Assembly: GCA_004794785.1 (NCBI GenBank) | Contig: SJOL01009529.1 | Location: 297,034-361,033, forward strand | Direction: 5' to 3' | DNA from: Opisthorchis felineus | Lineage: Eukaryota; Platyhelminthes; Trematoda; Opisthorchiida; Opisthorchiidae | DNA: 64,000 bases | Shown: positions 11,805 to 24,475 of the stretch, piece by piece | Layout of the letters: every line of letters starts with the position of its first letter | Position numbering within the stretch: position 1 is the first letter of the stretch | Notes under the pieces: generated by a model | The model's input: the letters and a program-made list of their open reading frames with translations, nothing else | The model's database searches: none | Told to the model about the DNA's origin: nothing | Made by a program: the position numbers and the translations under genes

Positions 11805-12164
11805 ATGCAGAGCACCGACAAAACTGAGCACTACTACATCGGCTTTAACCACGCAAAGATAAACAGGCATGGAGAAAAACTGCTCGTTTACAGTGAACTA
11901 AGAACTACCGGTCAAGAGGTTACAGGAAGCCATTATACGGCCATACCAGTCAGCAAGTGTGAAGATGGCAGTTTTTATGATCTGTCAGCTTTAGGTTCAA
12001 GTAGGATTATTGGTTCAGTAACTTTGAACTTGAGTGTTGGGAACCCACGTGTAGTTAAAAACAATTTTTACGATGAGCTGATACACCATATGTTAATCCG
12101 ATTATATTTATATGAACGATTACGATATGAGGTTACCGCCTACAGAACAAAAACACTGGTATGA
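11805..12164 (+). CDS. Hypothetical 119-aa frame
   Basis: I do not recognise it. An in-frame TAA lies immediately before the ATG, so the ATG is the first possible start. The product is hydrophilic with many Tyr residues (HYYIGFNHAK near the start), then a Ser/Gly-rich middle (LSALGSSRIIGSVTLNLSVG) and a Tyr/Leu/Arg-rich end. A second frame overlaps its end by about 50 bases (12112-12321, +1 relative) and encodes a charged stretch followed by a hydrophobic LYFALLCLYLITGYNLL segment. The two could be one interrupted gene, but no homologue supports joining them. Length does not exceed chance. Confidence 0.25.
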   Translation: MQSTDKTEHYYIGFNHAKINRHGEKLLVYSELRTTGQEVTGSHYTAIPVSKCEDGSFYDLSALGSSRIIGSVTLNLSVGNPRVVKNNFYDELIHHMLIRLYLYERLRYEVTAYRTKTLV

Positions 12165-12321
12165 ACTGTTTCTCGAGAACAACAACAACAAATGCAGATT
12201 TGACCTCATCCCTGCGACCATTTGTATTCGGAAGCAGAGAAAGGAATATCAAACCAAAAGAAAACTGTATTTTGCTTTATTGTGCCTATACCTTATTACT
12301 GGATATAATCTTCTCGCATAA

Positions 12322-14407
12322 GTTAAGTTATTATTAGTTAGTAAAACTGAGAAGTAGTTTTTGCAAGAGAACTTAGTGGTGACTATTTTCACCTTTGCAC
12401 CGAATAATATGCTCATTTAGAGAAATCTCTGTGTCAAGCCACATGTTGTTGTTCTCGACTCGGAATTTTTTAGCCAGTCCAGTTCTGCGGCAAGTACGAG
12501 CTCACACGAACATGTGGATTCTTCCAGGCTTCAATAAGTCACCCAATCTTTTAAATGTTTGTTTATCCAACTAGCTGTTTTTTACTGCCCCACATGTTAG
12601 TTTTTTCCCTCCTCTTATCAAATCTGAGCGTTTAGTGCATGAAAACAGTTTTTGGCTTCCTTTTTCTTATCTAATCTGACCGTTCAACGTAAAAAACAGA
12701 CGAAAAGTGCGCTTTGTTCCACCGAGCGCTTATTTGTTCGCTGCATTCTTCTTTGAAAATCAACTTTTCGGGTTTTAAAAAACGCTTCCTATTCACAAAA
12801 ATTAGTTATATTTATATTTCTAGGTAAAAATGATTAGTCCTGAAATTGTTTCTTTCTTCCTGACTTTAAACGTTTTTGCTTCAACGTGACAAAATTAGTT
12901 TTGGTCTTTTGGAAGCTTTCAGTGTTTTTGCTGTTTTATTTATGAATATTCTCGCGTATAAATTGGGTACTTCAAGTTTCGTGGCATTTAGTTACCTTGA
13001 TTGCAGAAAAAGATGGGCAATGGATAACGAAATCTTTGATCAAACAACCTGCGTCTGAATATCGGCGTAAACTTTGATAACAAATGCAGTTTCCTAATCA
13101 AATTCGCGGTTTCATTGACTGAAACGTCTCAACTTGAAGACAGTTTGGGAGTGAACAAACGATTTCCGTAGACTCAATGGTTTGCTTGAATGGTTTTGCA
13201 ATCTCGTCCTCCAATCCGAAAATATGCCACTGAAGGACAGTGATAAACACAAATTACAGTTGAAGTTATTGTGAGCAAAAAAGCAGACGGGGTGGTAGAA
13301 CTTTCTCTCAAGCAAGAAAACGAAACGACATTTGATCTCCTTTGGGTCAGTTTTCGACAAAAACGTAGTCCAAATTTCAATTGTATTTGGATAACTTCAA
13401 ACGCATTCACAGTAATGAAGTATACTATAGCTCCTACAATATCTCGCAGACTCATTTGAAGACCCACTGTTGACTGACTTTGTCATTTTTTAGAGGTTTC
13501 ATTTGAATTTTCACCGCGTGGCGGACAATTTGTCAAGTCCTAGCATTCATATAGCAGAGTATCTGCCAAAATTGCATTTTCTCGGCAAGCAGTCGTGTTG
13601 CAGCATTTGTGTTTACATTATGTCTATTGTTTAACATTTATTTCATTGGCCACAGTAAAGAAGCCTTACTATAGATATGATTTTTATCGTCTAACTGAGC
13701 ACTGCCTATCTTAGACGTCCAACTGGCCAGTGGAAAATAACGGAACGATTCTGCCCAGCTAGACCCTGGTCCTCGTTGAGACCCTGGTAATTTTAGCAGA
13801 TGCCGAGGGTATTTTAATTTGCGACGTGATTATGATGGCATGTGTCAAAAATTGTATAACTTCAGATACTTTAAAACGTTTTTTAAGTTGCCCACAACCA
13901 TACAAGTATACTGTCAATAATATATCTTAACTGTAGTTTTGGGGCTTGAACCGGTGTATTTGTGTGCTGATATTACTCAATATATACATATGTATCTGGA
14001 TGTTTATATATATTTAAACGTGCGCTTATATAGCGATGGTAATACTACTCTCGTTTTAAATGCAGATATGTGTGTGTTCTAACAACCGTCATCTCGGAAA
14101 ACCGCATTCCAGTTGACCTTATAAGATCACCCTAATTTTATGACCATCCGTCAAATATGAATATATATATATGGTGGGTGTAAAATGAATTCTTTCGCAA
14201 GTCTTTTCTCCAGAAGAACAAAATTAACGGTCTTAATAAGCTGGGAGTCATTAATGCATCACTGTGAGGAGATATAAAGCTCCGGTTGTTGTTTTATAAC
14301 CTACCATATATAAGCACATCTAAGTTTAGAAACGTTACATTTTGGGGATACTAGTCTAAAGGGTTAATCACGCTTGGTTCCAGAAACACCTCTTTTTTAC
14401 TTTGCAG
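12322..14407. other. Unassigned DNA, AT-rich simple sequence
   Basis: Weak frames only. TATATA-rich runs lie near 13975-14012 and an AT microsatellite near 14160-14172. No element or RNA is recognised. Confidence 0.5.
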
Positions 14408-14538
14408 GCGGTTTGTCCGCATTTGGAGAGTTTCCACATTACATTGCCGAAGAAAATATAAAGTTCTATTCTAAAAACCTTTCCGATAAAATGTTTGAGA
14501 TGACAATAAATTTTCTCAAAGGTGGCAGAAAACTATAA
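14408..14538 (+). CDS. Possible terminal exon, unknown gene
   Basis: A strong acceptor (CTTTTTTACTTTGCAG) ends at 14407. Immediately after it, one frame with a two-base lead-in stays open for 42 codons (GLSAFGEFPHYIAEENIKF at the start) and ends at TAA (14536-14538). The peptide is balanced in composition and looks like a folded protein, but no family comes to mind. No partner exon is identified upstream. The call rests on the splice signal and frame only. Confidence 0.25.
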
Positions 14539-16427
14539 ACTTTCGCTCTTCCGAGAGGATATTTTTAAATTTTCGTTTAAGCGGCCAAAATCCTTACGCC
14601 TCGGTTATTATTTTTTGTCACCAAAAAGGAGCCAGATTAGCGAAACTGGGTGACATTTTAAGAGGGTTTAGTCAGTTGCTTTCCTTAACTTCTTATGTCG
14701 CACTACTGTATGATAAAGTTTAAAGATTTTGCCCAAAAAGCAGCTTTTCAATAAAAAAACTTTGAGAATTCCATAAGCTTGTGATCTCAGACTGACTTAA
14801 ATATCAAAATTTTCGGAAAATTTTGCTAAGAGAAATAATAATCATACCTCAGTCAAATCACGTCAATCGTTGGATTATGCATAAATTGGCAATTTCCTAA
14901 ATTAAACGATGGTCTTCATAATGATGCACTTACTCGTTGTTGTAAGGTGCTCAGAGAAAACAGTTGCATCCTTTAAAAATTTATACAATACTCAGTCGAT
15001 TTTCGAGAATGTATATAGTCGAATTTGAACTTTCCATCCGATTGTTTTTCAGCTTATGCTGTTTGATCAATTATTCAGGACCGTACTAAGTTGGAACTGA
15101 TTGTGAAATGTGTTGCACATTAGTAACAACCGTGAATACGACTCTTTAGAAATAATCTTATTGGTACGATCTGGTCTATTTTTTTCAAAGCCCTCTAGCA
15201 AAAAACTGGTAAAGTAGCGCACAGATATCTGTAGTTTGCACGTGGAACACTTATCTTAAACACACAAAGCCGAAATTTCACAATTAACCGAAAACAGTTG
15301 AGTCTTTTAGGGAGCTGGTCAAACATAAGTTTCTTTATTCCACAAAATCCAAACTGACCAATCCAGTACCTCCATTCTGACTAATTCATACAAGTAGCAT
15401 CATTGGAAGCGGTTGCGTCTTAGCACACCTTGGATTATTGCAAAATCAACTCACCCTTCTCACTTTGAGCACTTGTGAAGGGTGTGGTAAATAAAGTATG
15501 CAGGACCCAATGAGAATTGACATATCACTAGGGCGTCACTATGGCAATTACATTAGGTTGTTGCTACAAGTGTACTGTATTGCCCGTCGCCGGGTTATCA
15601 TATGTACATTATTAATTTCGATGAGTTCTTCCTTGACACACGCCAAAACATGTTTTATTTATTTTTGAGGGGATATTGTGGGCAGACGTAGTGCAGTTTA
15701 GCGTATCTTCAGAGTGATTTTAGCGTGAACGATTTTTAAACGTAAGAGTTAGTTTTCACAGTTTTTTCTGATGGCTTACTGGTTTCAAAAGGGCAATTTC
15801 CATGGGTTTGCTTCGAAAGGCAAAACCCCTTTCTGCCTAAAGCGAATGATCAACGAATTAAAGTGTAATCAGCATGGCCTCTGGCTAAACGATACGGACA
15901 ACGGTATACTTCTCCAGGTTAACAATAGAGAGTAGTGAGTGAGTAACAACTAGTGAGTGACAGTAAAGAAAATGCCAAGGATTCTACGCTTGGACGAAAA
16001 TGACAATCGGTGTGATCATGATATGCCTTTCTCCATATTGCGATCACTGCAGACCATTCGCAACCGTGAACCTGCCTGAATTTCTATTCTATCGTAACAT
16101 GAGAGAACACAAAGCAGGAGAAGTACGCCTCTTTGTCAGAATCCAACACAGAGGAAACAAACAAAATCAAAGGAATGAAAGACAGCTTAATTGATAATAA
16201 CATTCACCGGTAAAAGCTCAGCTTGTGATCGGTAAAATTCATGTAATCTGACCAAGTGTCTAGCCAACCATGTCTGATCGATTTCGTTGATACCCAGGTC
16301 TGACGAATGGAACCCGGGTATGTGCCCTTTGGTTTGCCTGTTTTTTTTATATAAATTATTAAGCTGACTTTCACTTACACTTGACATTGGCTCATCATTT
16401 CAAATAACGGGTGCAAATTATGTCGGC
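14539..16427. other. Unassigned DNA before assembly gap
   Basis: Several short frames. GAGTGAGT-like repeats occur near 15933-15960. No supported feature. Confidence 0.5.
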
Positions 16428-17174
16428 NNNNNNNNNNNNNNNNNNNNNNNNNNNNNNNNNNNNNNNNNNNNNNNNNNNNNNNNNNNNNNNNNNNNNNNNN
16501 NNNNNNNNNNNNNNNNNNNNNNNNNNNNNNNNNNNNNNNNNNNNNNNNNNNNNNNNNNNNNNNNNNNNNNNNNNNNNNNNNNNNNNNNNNNNNNNNNNNN
16601 NNNNNNNNNNNNNNNNNNNNNNNNNNNNNNNNNNNNNNNNNNNNNNNNNNNNNNNNNNNNNNNNNNNNNNNNNNNNNNNNNNNNNNNNNNNNNNNNNNNN
16701 NNNNNNNNNNNNNNNNNNNNNNNNNNNNNNNNNNNNNNNNNNNNNNNNNNNNNNNNNNNNNNNNNNNNNNNNNNNNNNNNNNNNNNNNNNNNNNNNNNNN
16801 NNNNNNNNNNNNNNNNNNNNNNNNNNNNNNNNNNNNNNNNNNNNNNNNNNNNNNNNNNNNNNNNNNNNNNNNNNNNNNNNNNNNNNNNNNNNNNNNNNNN
16901 NNNNNNNNNNNNNNNNNNNNNNNNNNNNNNNNNNNNNNNNNNNNNNNNNNNNNNNNNNNNNNNNNNNNNNNNNNNNNNNNNNNNNNNNNNNNNNNNNNNN
17001 NNNNNNNNNNNNNNNNNNNNNNNNNNNNNNNNNNNNNNNNNNNNNNNNNNNNNNNNNNNNNNNNNNNNNNNNNNNNNNNNNNNNNNNNNNNNNNNNNNNN
17101 NNNNNNNNNNNNNNNNNNNNNNNNNNNNNNNNNNNNNNNNNNNNNNNNNNNNNNNNNNNNNNNNNNNNNNNNNN
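16428..17174. other. Assembly gap (N run)
   Basis: 747 unresolved bases. TATATGTATATGTATC follows the gap directly, so a TA/TG microsatellite is a likely cause of the break. Open frames that cross the gap are meaningless. Confidence 0.99.
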
Positions 17175-20100
17175 TATATGTATATGTATCTTATACACGT
17201 CATAGAAAGTGCATGTGAAACTGGTCCACTTCTTTAACTACGAAATTCCCCAATGGCGCAAAAAAGAACAAAACTTTCACCACAAGTCTTCCAGGTAATT
17301 GTTTTCTTAACCGAATAAAAAGTCAAACTATGTTGACTTCTGAGGAACATTGGACGAGATGAAAAACGAATCCATGGAGCATGAACTGCCTCTTTCAGAG
17401 CAGCGCATAGTTTTATTTAATAAATTTAGCCATACTGATTGCAATACAGTTGGAAGCAACTTACTGGTATCGTTTCTTTTTGCTCATTCACTTGTGTTTT
17501 TTATTAGTTAGCTCTATGATTCTGAAGAAATCAAGCCCGTATTCCTTGGGTTCAAGTAACACTTTCATTCGGATGATTCTTATTACTGACTTCGAATCAT
17601 CGAATGACATGCCGATGGGTGTACAAGCACTGCGATGAAACGTTGTATACTACACCATATGCAAGTTCAATTTTAGCGTTTAAGAAACAGATGCACAAAT
17701 TAACTGGTTACTTAATGAAGGAGGTCCAGAAAACTTTCTCGCCGTTTACAGTGATCCATAATTCTGCAAGTCAAGCCGACCAAATGGTCCGCCCGTTTGG
17801 GTTGTGTCGGTGGCATATATCGATTCAGTACAGCTGTGTAACATTGCACCTGCCCTAACCACCATTATTTGCTGGCATCTGGCGCAAAATTAATGATCGT
17901 TGCCTGTACATTTTGCCACAATATAAGAGGGTCAAAAAATCTGACCATGTGTTCGGTTTTTTGTCGAAAACCTTATACTAGGTGAACAGATCCTGCAAAT
18001 TTTTGGACCAATCTAACTCTAAACTGTGGAATTAGGCTCCATAAAGGCGCTAGATGTAACTGTTAGTGCTTTTGTTAAGTAGCTCATTCTATGGAGGATT
18101 CAATTTGAATCTGTCAGATTTAACCGATATTGCGGCATCTTACTGAAAATAACACAGACCAGCGTCAGTGACGCAAATTCGGAGTTTTGAACACGGTTTA
18201 AAAAATGATCGCACTCACAAGATGTTGAAGCTGCAACGACACGCAATTGTGTGATGCCGTAGTTTCTGTTAAGGGCTTGTAGAGAGTCTCATTTTTGCAT
18301 TGAAGCACACGTCAGCAAAGAGGACCTGACAGACTGGAAGCGTTACATCCAGTTTTCTGTCAACATGAAAATGCAAAATTTGTATGTAGTCGCGACATTT
18401 GTAGAATTCACGTTTGCATCACTTTCGCTTGCAAATTTTTCGTACTTTCCCGGCGCAATTACTCTGGTGAGTCCACACTAAGGGGCGCCAGGCACAGCAT
18501 TACATTGCTCAAGCGTGAGCATGTTCTCCCGTAATTCAGATGCTCTCAGCATGCTCTGGTGAAATAGCGGAAACACGCCGGCCTTGAATGCCAGATGTCT
18601 AGGGTACAAACATCGGTACGGCCAAGGATACTTACTGCTGATGAGCTCTAAAAAGTGCAGGGGTGGATTCCGGTTTTTCCTCCGGATTTCTAGTGTGAAC
18701 TCACCGGGCAAGTTGAGCCAGGAATAGAGGACGACTGTGCAGGCGATTGGTGGGTTCGCGGTCACACAAATGCTAAACAGTTGATCTTGAACTCATGCTG
18801 GTCATCAACCACAAGTGGCCATGAAACGTGCTACTTTAATTCCGGTACTCCAATTAAACCCTCCAACAAGCGCTTGAATAACCTATTCAAAGTGCGAAGA
18901 ATTATCTAATTATTAATGCTGTTATGCTACTAATTTTACTTAATAATTTAATCAGCAAACTTTTCGTTCGTTAAACGATCACTATAACGTCGGAAGCTCC
19001 ATCACATTCTGTTTAATATTTTACCATGTTTTCTGTTATATGAGGCTGATACAGAAACCAAGATGAAAAACCGCAAAAACTATACAGGTCTGTAGTTTGA
19101 TTGCCAATGAAGATGGACAGGTACAAAAGACGAGGTTTGCCTGCCTATTCTCCTTCATGTAAAAGTAGATTTCACATCCACTAAAAGTGCACGCGGCGGC
19201 GTTCACCTTGTTATCAGTGTGTTGGAGCACGCAAATATTTGATTGTTTGCCCTAGCTGGCCTTATCGCACATGAGTCAATATCAAGTTGGTTGGTTCGCG
19301 AGTGAGGGAGATTTGCTGCAACACACTACTCATATTAGTTCTGAAACCCCCCGGCATGCTAAAGTTTCGTATCTACAATAATCGTAACTAATGATGAACA
19401 CACATTTAAGGTGTTTATTTCGCGCGTCTGTGTAAATATGACTATTTGCATACGTGGTGCTCATATTTAAACGTGTTGGACAATTGCTCGTCGTAAGAAC
19501 CCTTTTTAAACGAGTTCATCAAACCAACTTTTCCGGCGAGTAAAGCGAATGCCGCATGTGAAATATGAAGCCTGCCGAATAACTGCTCTCTTACAAAGCC
19601 AAAACTATCGTTAATATTTCAGCTAAAAGCGTTTCTCACTTTGAAACCATGTTATCCATTATTTTCTCAATCATTCCTTTAAATGAGTTTTCCGGTGAAG
19701 CTTGCCTTTTTCGAAAAAAATTAACTTTTGTCGCACCCAAATCTTTTTTAGCGGTGTACCCAATTTTGTCTACTGTGTTATTCTCAGGTGATTAGAGAGT
19801 TAAACGGGAGACGCACAAGCCATGCAGATTGCAAAAATCACTCAACACGTCGCCAGTTTACTTGCGCAACTGATTTTTGGATTGGTTGTTAAATGTGAAA
19901 TGTAGCATATACAAACGAAAGAAAACTTAAGACCTATGGTTCCGTAACCAACTGGCCAAGCCAAATCTGTTTGCTCTGGAGTGGCATGGTCTCTAACTGG
20001 GTGTTTGCCACCCTTGTTCTGTTAACAAACTGCTTGGTCTATTTCGAGGAATAGCAAAAAGAATGCTCTCTGTCATTCGGGACAAACATCTCGCCAGTTA

Positions 20101-21769
20101 GGCTTTGAATTATAACAGTGAAGTGATGTTAGACCGTACATTTTTATTGCTGATGCACGAAAAAACACTTTGTGACAGAAATAATTCACTGGTTATTTGT
20201 ACATGGGTGTGTGTGATAGAGGAAAAGTTAATTGCGGTTGCTAATTTCACCGATGATATGTGCCCAATTCCAAGCTGTACACCATCCATTCACAAGACAG
20301 GAGTTTAGTTTTCAAATGTTTCTCTTTAGGCCTAATTACGAGCTCGACGTAAATAGCAGCTCCAGAGAAATACCATCGAAGCATGAAGTTAACGCCGCTA
20401 TCCTTGAAGCACCAACAGTAATAATTTTAAATAAAGCTTTTTTGTTCCAGTTTTTTCGATTGATGGGTATTCTGTCGGTGTGAACACATGTCCGAATATT
20501 TTGTTACCTCAAACCATTGTATGTACCTACATTCTATTTGCGTCTCCACTCAAAACCTACCAACTACAAAAGCCCTACGCATAAATAAGGTGACTTTCCA
20601 GCTGTACTTAGTTGGTAGTCTGTTTATGCTGGCCAGACACTGGTTTGTTTCCTTGAATAGTTTGAAACCAGACAATTGTATGCATCAGGTTATTTGCATG
20701 CTTGGATCATGTAATTGGGAACACTGCGTCCGAATTCAAAGCTGCTTATATTTGGGCTAGAGAGACAGAGATTCCATTAGCCTGTGAAAATAGGAATAAG
20801 ATGCTGAGAAAATACAAGCATAGAATAAGCGTTTCAGAGATTTGGATTGCTTTTCTAGTTCGGATTGTTATATTAGAAATATGGGGAGCGAAACGCCTAA
20901 GTGCGTTTGCGTAGTGGCTTTACGGCTATCTAGGCTGCATAAAATTTCTGTGGGTGCGCAAATCCTTGCATTAAATTATTATGGGCTCCTGGCAAGTAAA
21001 GTGCTTTAGTGGCATTGAACAGTTATACCGTAAAAACGTCTCTCTCGGACTCTTACATTGGCTGCCAGAACCACACAACTTGGACGACGGCGGATGAACC
21101 ACGTTACATCGTTGTTGTATTGACCCTATTGTGAGCACTTCTATGTGCAAGCGTCCCACACATCCTGTCCTTTGAAAACCTACCGGAAATTCACACTGAG
21201 ATATTGCTGGTGATGGTCTGCCATAATATGGCACACGATACAGTGAACAAATTGCGGTGGTGATAATAAACCACAATAGTATATCCGATAAGACAGTGCT
21301 CTTCTGGTAGGCCTATCTTCAACGCAGGTAAAAAATGGAGCGATATAGATCTTGAATATTTCAACTGGTCTGTTGGGCTATCCAAATCTGCAATTGTGCC
21401 TAACAGGCCAGTCACGCCAAGTGTATCCGCACCTCGTAGTACAATCCAAAAACTTACCAAACACCTCGCATTCATTACTCTCAGAAAGTAACTTGATGTG
21501 ATATAACCAAGGGTTTGATTATCCAAACCATTGTTTCTGTGAATAACATAGAATCGCGTAGTTCAAAAAGCCAGTGACTCAGATCGTTTTGATTAAATCA
21601 AACAGGATTTATCCGTGATGCAGCGATCCCCAGAAGAAAACTAGGACGTGCTGATATGGTTCGTTTGCGAATGTGAGATGTAGACTGGAAGCAGATAAGT
21701 AAGATACTGTGGGACTGAAACCTGGTGGGGTTTAGATGCTCAGTATTCTTGTAGTGTGCGTAAGTTACC
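17175..21769. other. Unassigned DNA, scattered weak frames
   Basis: Two overlapping plus frames at 17450-17858 include a hydrophobic leader-like stretch (FFLLIHLCFLLVSSMIL) preceded by a possible acceptor (GCAATACAG). A minus frame at 18478-18765 and plus frames at 20105-20914 have no recognisable domain. A minus frame near 21191-21526 contains a possible donor (TTTG|GTAAGT). I cannot assign any of these. Confidence 0.4.
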
Positions 21770-21968
21770 AGGTCATTTACAACAACACCTTACTCGTTAA
21801 TGTGCAGCATTATGTATCAAAGTTCCCTCGTTCGAACCCAACCTGTATATCTTGATTAACGCTGTCTTGGTTTGGGCCATTTGAGAGTTTTTCAGCCCTC
21901 GTGCTCATTCTTCGGGTCTCATGTCAGCTCTGCAAGAAAAGGAAGTCACAGTTGAACGATTATTATTC
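21770..21968 (+). mobile_element. tRNA-derived SINE, copy 2, diverged
   Basis: A B-box-like CGTTCGAACCC lies at 21829-21839. A body matching the SINE family in order follows: TTGGTTTGGGCCATTTG, the CCCTCGTGCTCATTCTTCGG block, and a tail CACAGTTGAACGATTATTATT. The A box is eroded. No clear target-site duplication is visible. It is older than copies at 7.4 and 36.4 kb. Confidence 0.6.
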
Positions 21969-22760
21969 TCATGTTTAACGAATTTCGTGGAAAAAATCTC
22001 CAGAAGAAATGAGCCGACTCTTCCACAGAAGTAGGTGTCAAAGTTGATTTTCTTTTAAACCGTACTCAGGATGCACACAGCAAGAAATGATAGGTGCACG
22101 AGAGTTTTTCCGAAAAATATGCTTGTTATGGCTATCTTGAATGTATGGCAGTGTTGCATGTGTGTCTTAGGCGGTTCGTTGCACTTTCTAACTGCATGTT
22201 GGACTAGTCGTACATTTGTACGGGAAGCGTAGGCCACTGTCGGCGTGCTATGTTTTGAATGTACGGTGGTATGCTGTGTCGCTTGCTACTGCTGATGAGT
22301 GGACAAAATGTGTATAGAAAAAGGCGGAGAATTTGGCAGTGTACAGTCGAGCAGTCTGTCTCCCACCTCTGAGAGTACATGATGGTAAACTGTCCCGATT
22401 CGGCTACGCATTCGCTGCAATTGATTTCTAGTTTGCTATCGCTGAAGCCTCACATTACATCCCACATCAAAACAAATTCTCAGTTTCCAAGTGTGTGAAG
22501 AAATATTATTAGGCGTACAAACTGCTGTGTTTCTGGACACACTTATACTTTGAAGATGATGCGGTGTGCACTAGAGCCCATCATAGACGAGGGACCTATA
22601 TGGTCCTCTTGGCCTGTCTCATCACCACCTGCACAGGTGAACATTATCACCTGATAACAATCATGATGCACACTGATTGTCAGATAAAACAGTCAAATTA
22701 ACCGGGAGGACGTTTTAAAACTTTGCCATTTCAGCATTAGCTCTCATTTAATGGAATCGA

Positions 22761-22948
22761 AAAAAATAAGTCGTTCAGCTGTAGCACCCTTTTGGTGCCT
22801 AGCTGCCATGCCACCCGAGGGAAGCACAAGGGCTGGGATACTGTTAGGTCTCTCAAACCTGGACAGAAGTCGAGATGCAGAGGCCGGGTTTCAACCACAG
22901 ACTTTCCCGTCAGTGAAGTCGCGCTCTGACCACTGGGTCATCTCGGCT
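22761..22948 (-). mobile_element. tRNA-derived SINE, copy 3
   Basis: An inverted copy of the element at 7.4 kb. The plus strand reads the tail first (CGTTCAGCTGTAGCACCC), then GGTGCCTAGCTGCCATGCC. The B box appears as GGGTTTCAACC (22886-22896) and the A-box region as CCACTGGGTCATCTCGG. The flanks are A-rich and related (ATCGAAAAAA and TTCGATAAAAA), possibly a decayed duplication. It contains a chance 79-codon frame. Confidence 0.8.
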
Positions 22949-23190
22949 TATTCGATAAAAAGAATCAAGTATTCACTGACCAACACATAGACTCTCCAAT
23001 GTTTGTCCATGGATCATGCGTAGACGCAAGGTCATCCAAGCGGAACACTCAAACCGGTCCGCTGTTGAAATCACTCGACAAGTGGCTTAACATTTCCATA
23101 ACGTAAAAAGAGAATTTGCACGTTTACGAGGTGGACCAGTGAGAAGGCGCAGCTCCATCCATCTGCGCAGTATATTGTGGTCGAACTTAC

Positions 23191-23339
23191 CTGCGATATG
23201 GACCATGACTTTTGGCTCAGATGGAAACTTTAACAAATTTGATTTTGATGATGGTTTAAAGTTTACTAACCAGACGTCTCCTAGTGCGGCGCACGCTATA
23301 AAGCACGACAGACAGCTGACAGCAGGTGAGTAAAACCTG
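23191..23339 (-). CDS. Candidate internal exon (strand ambiguous)
   Basis: On the minus strand a strong acceptor (TTTTGTTTTTCAG) precedes, and a perfect donor (CAG|GTAAGT) follows, a 149-base segment. It is open in one frame and encodes about 49 residues with a hydrophobic centre (SCLSCFIACAALGDVWLV), so it might carry a signal or membrane helix. The plus strand over the same bases also has a donor-like end (CAGCAG|GTGAGT at about 23326) and an open frame rich in Asp, Asn and Phe (FGSDGNFNKFDFDDG). Only one strand is likely to be real. The minus reading has the better pair of splice sites; the plus reading has the more soluble, protein-like peptide. No family is recognised for either. Confidence 0.35.
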
Positions 23340-24290
23340 CTGAAAAACAAAATGAATTCCGCTCAAGCGGATGTAAAAGCATGCTACTTACGACCATCTC
23401 AACTCATCTGAAACGCAGCAGAAGTGCGATAGCAGTCACAACAGCAAGGAGACATCAAATCCTGGTTGAAAAGACCACTGTTAATTAGATGCTTGGCTAA
23501 ACTCTGTTTCTGGTCGAATTCTTATGGTGATTTTCTAACCGGTTAGAAAGTGCGTGCCTACTAAATTAGTCCTGGTTCATGAACTTTACTGCTGTTAGAT
23601 ATGAGTTATTCGGAACACTGTTAACTGCCAAACTAAGGAGAAATAGCATTGTCAATAATCGATTTTTTGTGAGCTTTGTAAACAAATGAAGCGCTCCGTT
23701 TATAGTAAAACTGGTCTCCCTTCTGAACAGACCGATTTCAGGGTAATTTTTCGTTCAGTGCTACCCAAGGGAAAAACGTATTGTAATGTTTGCCTGCTGT
23801 TACTCACGGAATGTTTGATTGTCACTTCTAGTTGGGGAATGTAAAACAAAAAAAATTCATTATGAAAATCCGCATTCTGCTTCTTGAGCAATGGAGCAAC
23901 TAATTTCATTCAGTAAAAGAAAGAATATTCACTAGTTCAATAATATTCAACATAGATGATTATTTCTTAGAAATTCTTTAGGATACTCATCCGTAGACCT
24001 TTTATACATGATGATTTCTAGGTGGCAAACTTTATAACTTCTGAATATTTAAAAGTCGAGCAAAATTTGCGTATAACTAAGCAGTACCAGTGTTCTGTTA
24101 CTTAGAACTCAGTGAATAATCGCCTTTTTGGTTGCCGGTTGCACAACTGCGTGCCCTCTGGCAACATGATTTCAGTGGTCAGGCACAATTCTACCATACT
24201 CTACTGTCTGTCTTTCAGTGGTTCAACAATTCCGGCCGCGAAGTGTAAGCCATGGACTCCTAACGTGAGCAGACACTCATCTTGCTGTAA
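23340..24290. other. Unassigned DNA
   Basis: Short frames without context; nothing recognised. Confidence 0.5.
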
Positions 24291-24475
24291 ATTTTTTTCA
24301 TGAAGGAGACTACTCACAAACTTGCTGAGTAGTTTCCTTTATGAAGATATACTGCGATATGTCGAATATCGTGTCCACGGAAACATGAGGTGGCTTTTGT
24401 GGAGCACATTGGTTGTAGAACAGCATAAACGAGATATTAAGTTGAGTCTCTTGTGAAAACCGAATTAATTTGCAA
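24291..24475. repeat. 307-bp family, copy E, fold-back junction
   Basis: It begins with the family's arm in one orientation (GGAGACTACTCACAAACTTG). Within about 30 bases it turns into the opposite orientation (TGAGTAGTTTCCTTTATG, then ATACTGCGATATGTCGAATA). The junction forms a hairpin, AAGGAGACTACTCA against TGAGTAGTTTCCTT, with about nine bases between. The rest resembles the copy D linker order to about 24470. The catalytic CTGATGA is missing. Confidence 0.6.

Noticed and set aside
16395..17205. Long open frames crossing the first N run
   Set aside because: They consist of unresolved bases and carry no coding information.
18638..18645. Another CTGATGAG on the plus strand
   Set aside because: Followed by CTCTAAAAAGTG with no hairpin and no GAAA; none of the repeat family's flanks are present.
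22292..22299. CTGATGAG, the hammerhead core word, on the plus strand
   Set aside because: No GAAA at the right distance, no helix II and no helix I complement are present, so it is a chance occurrence.
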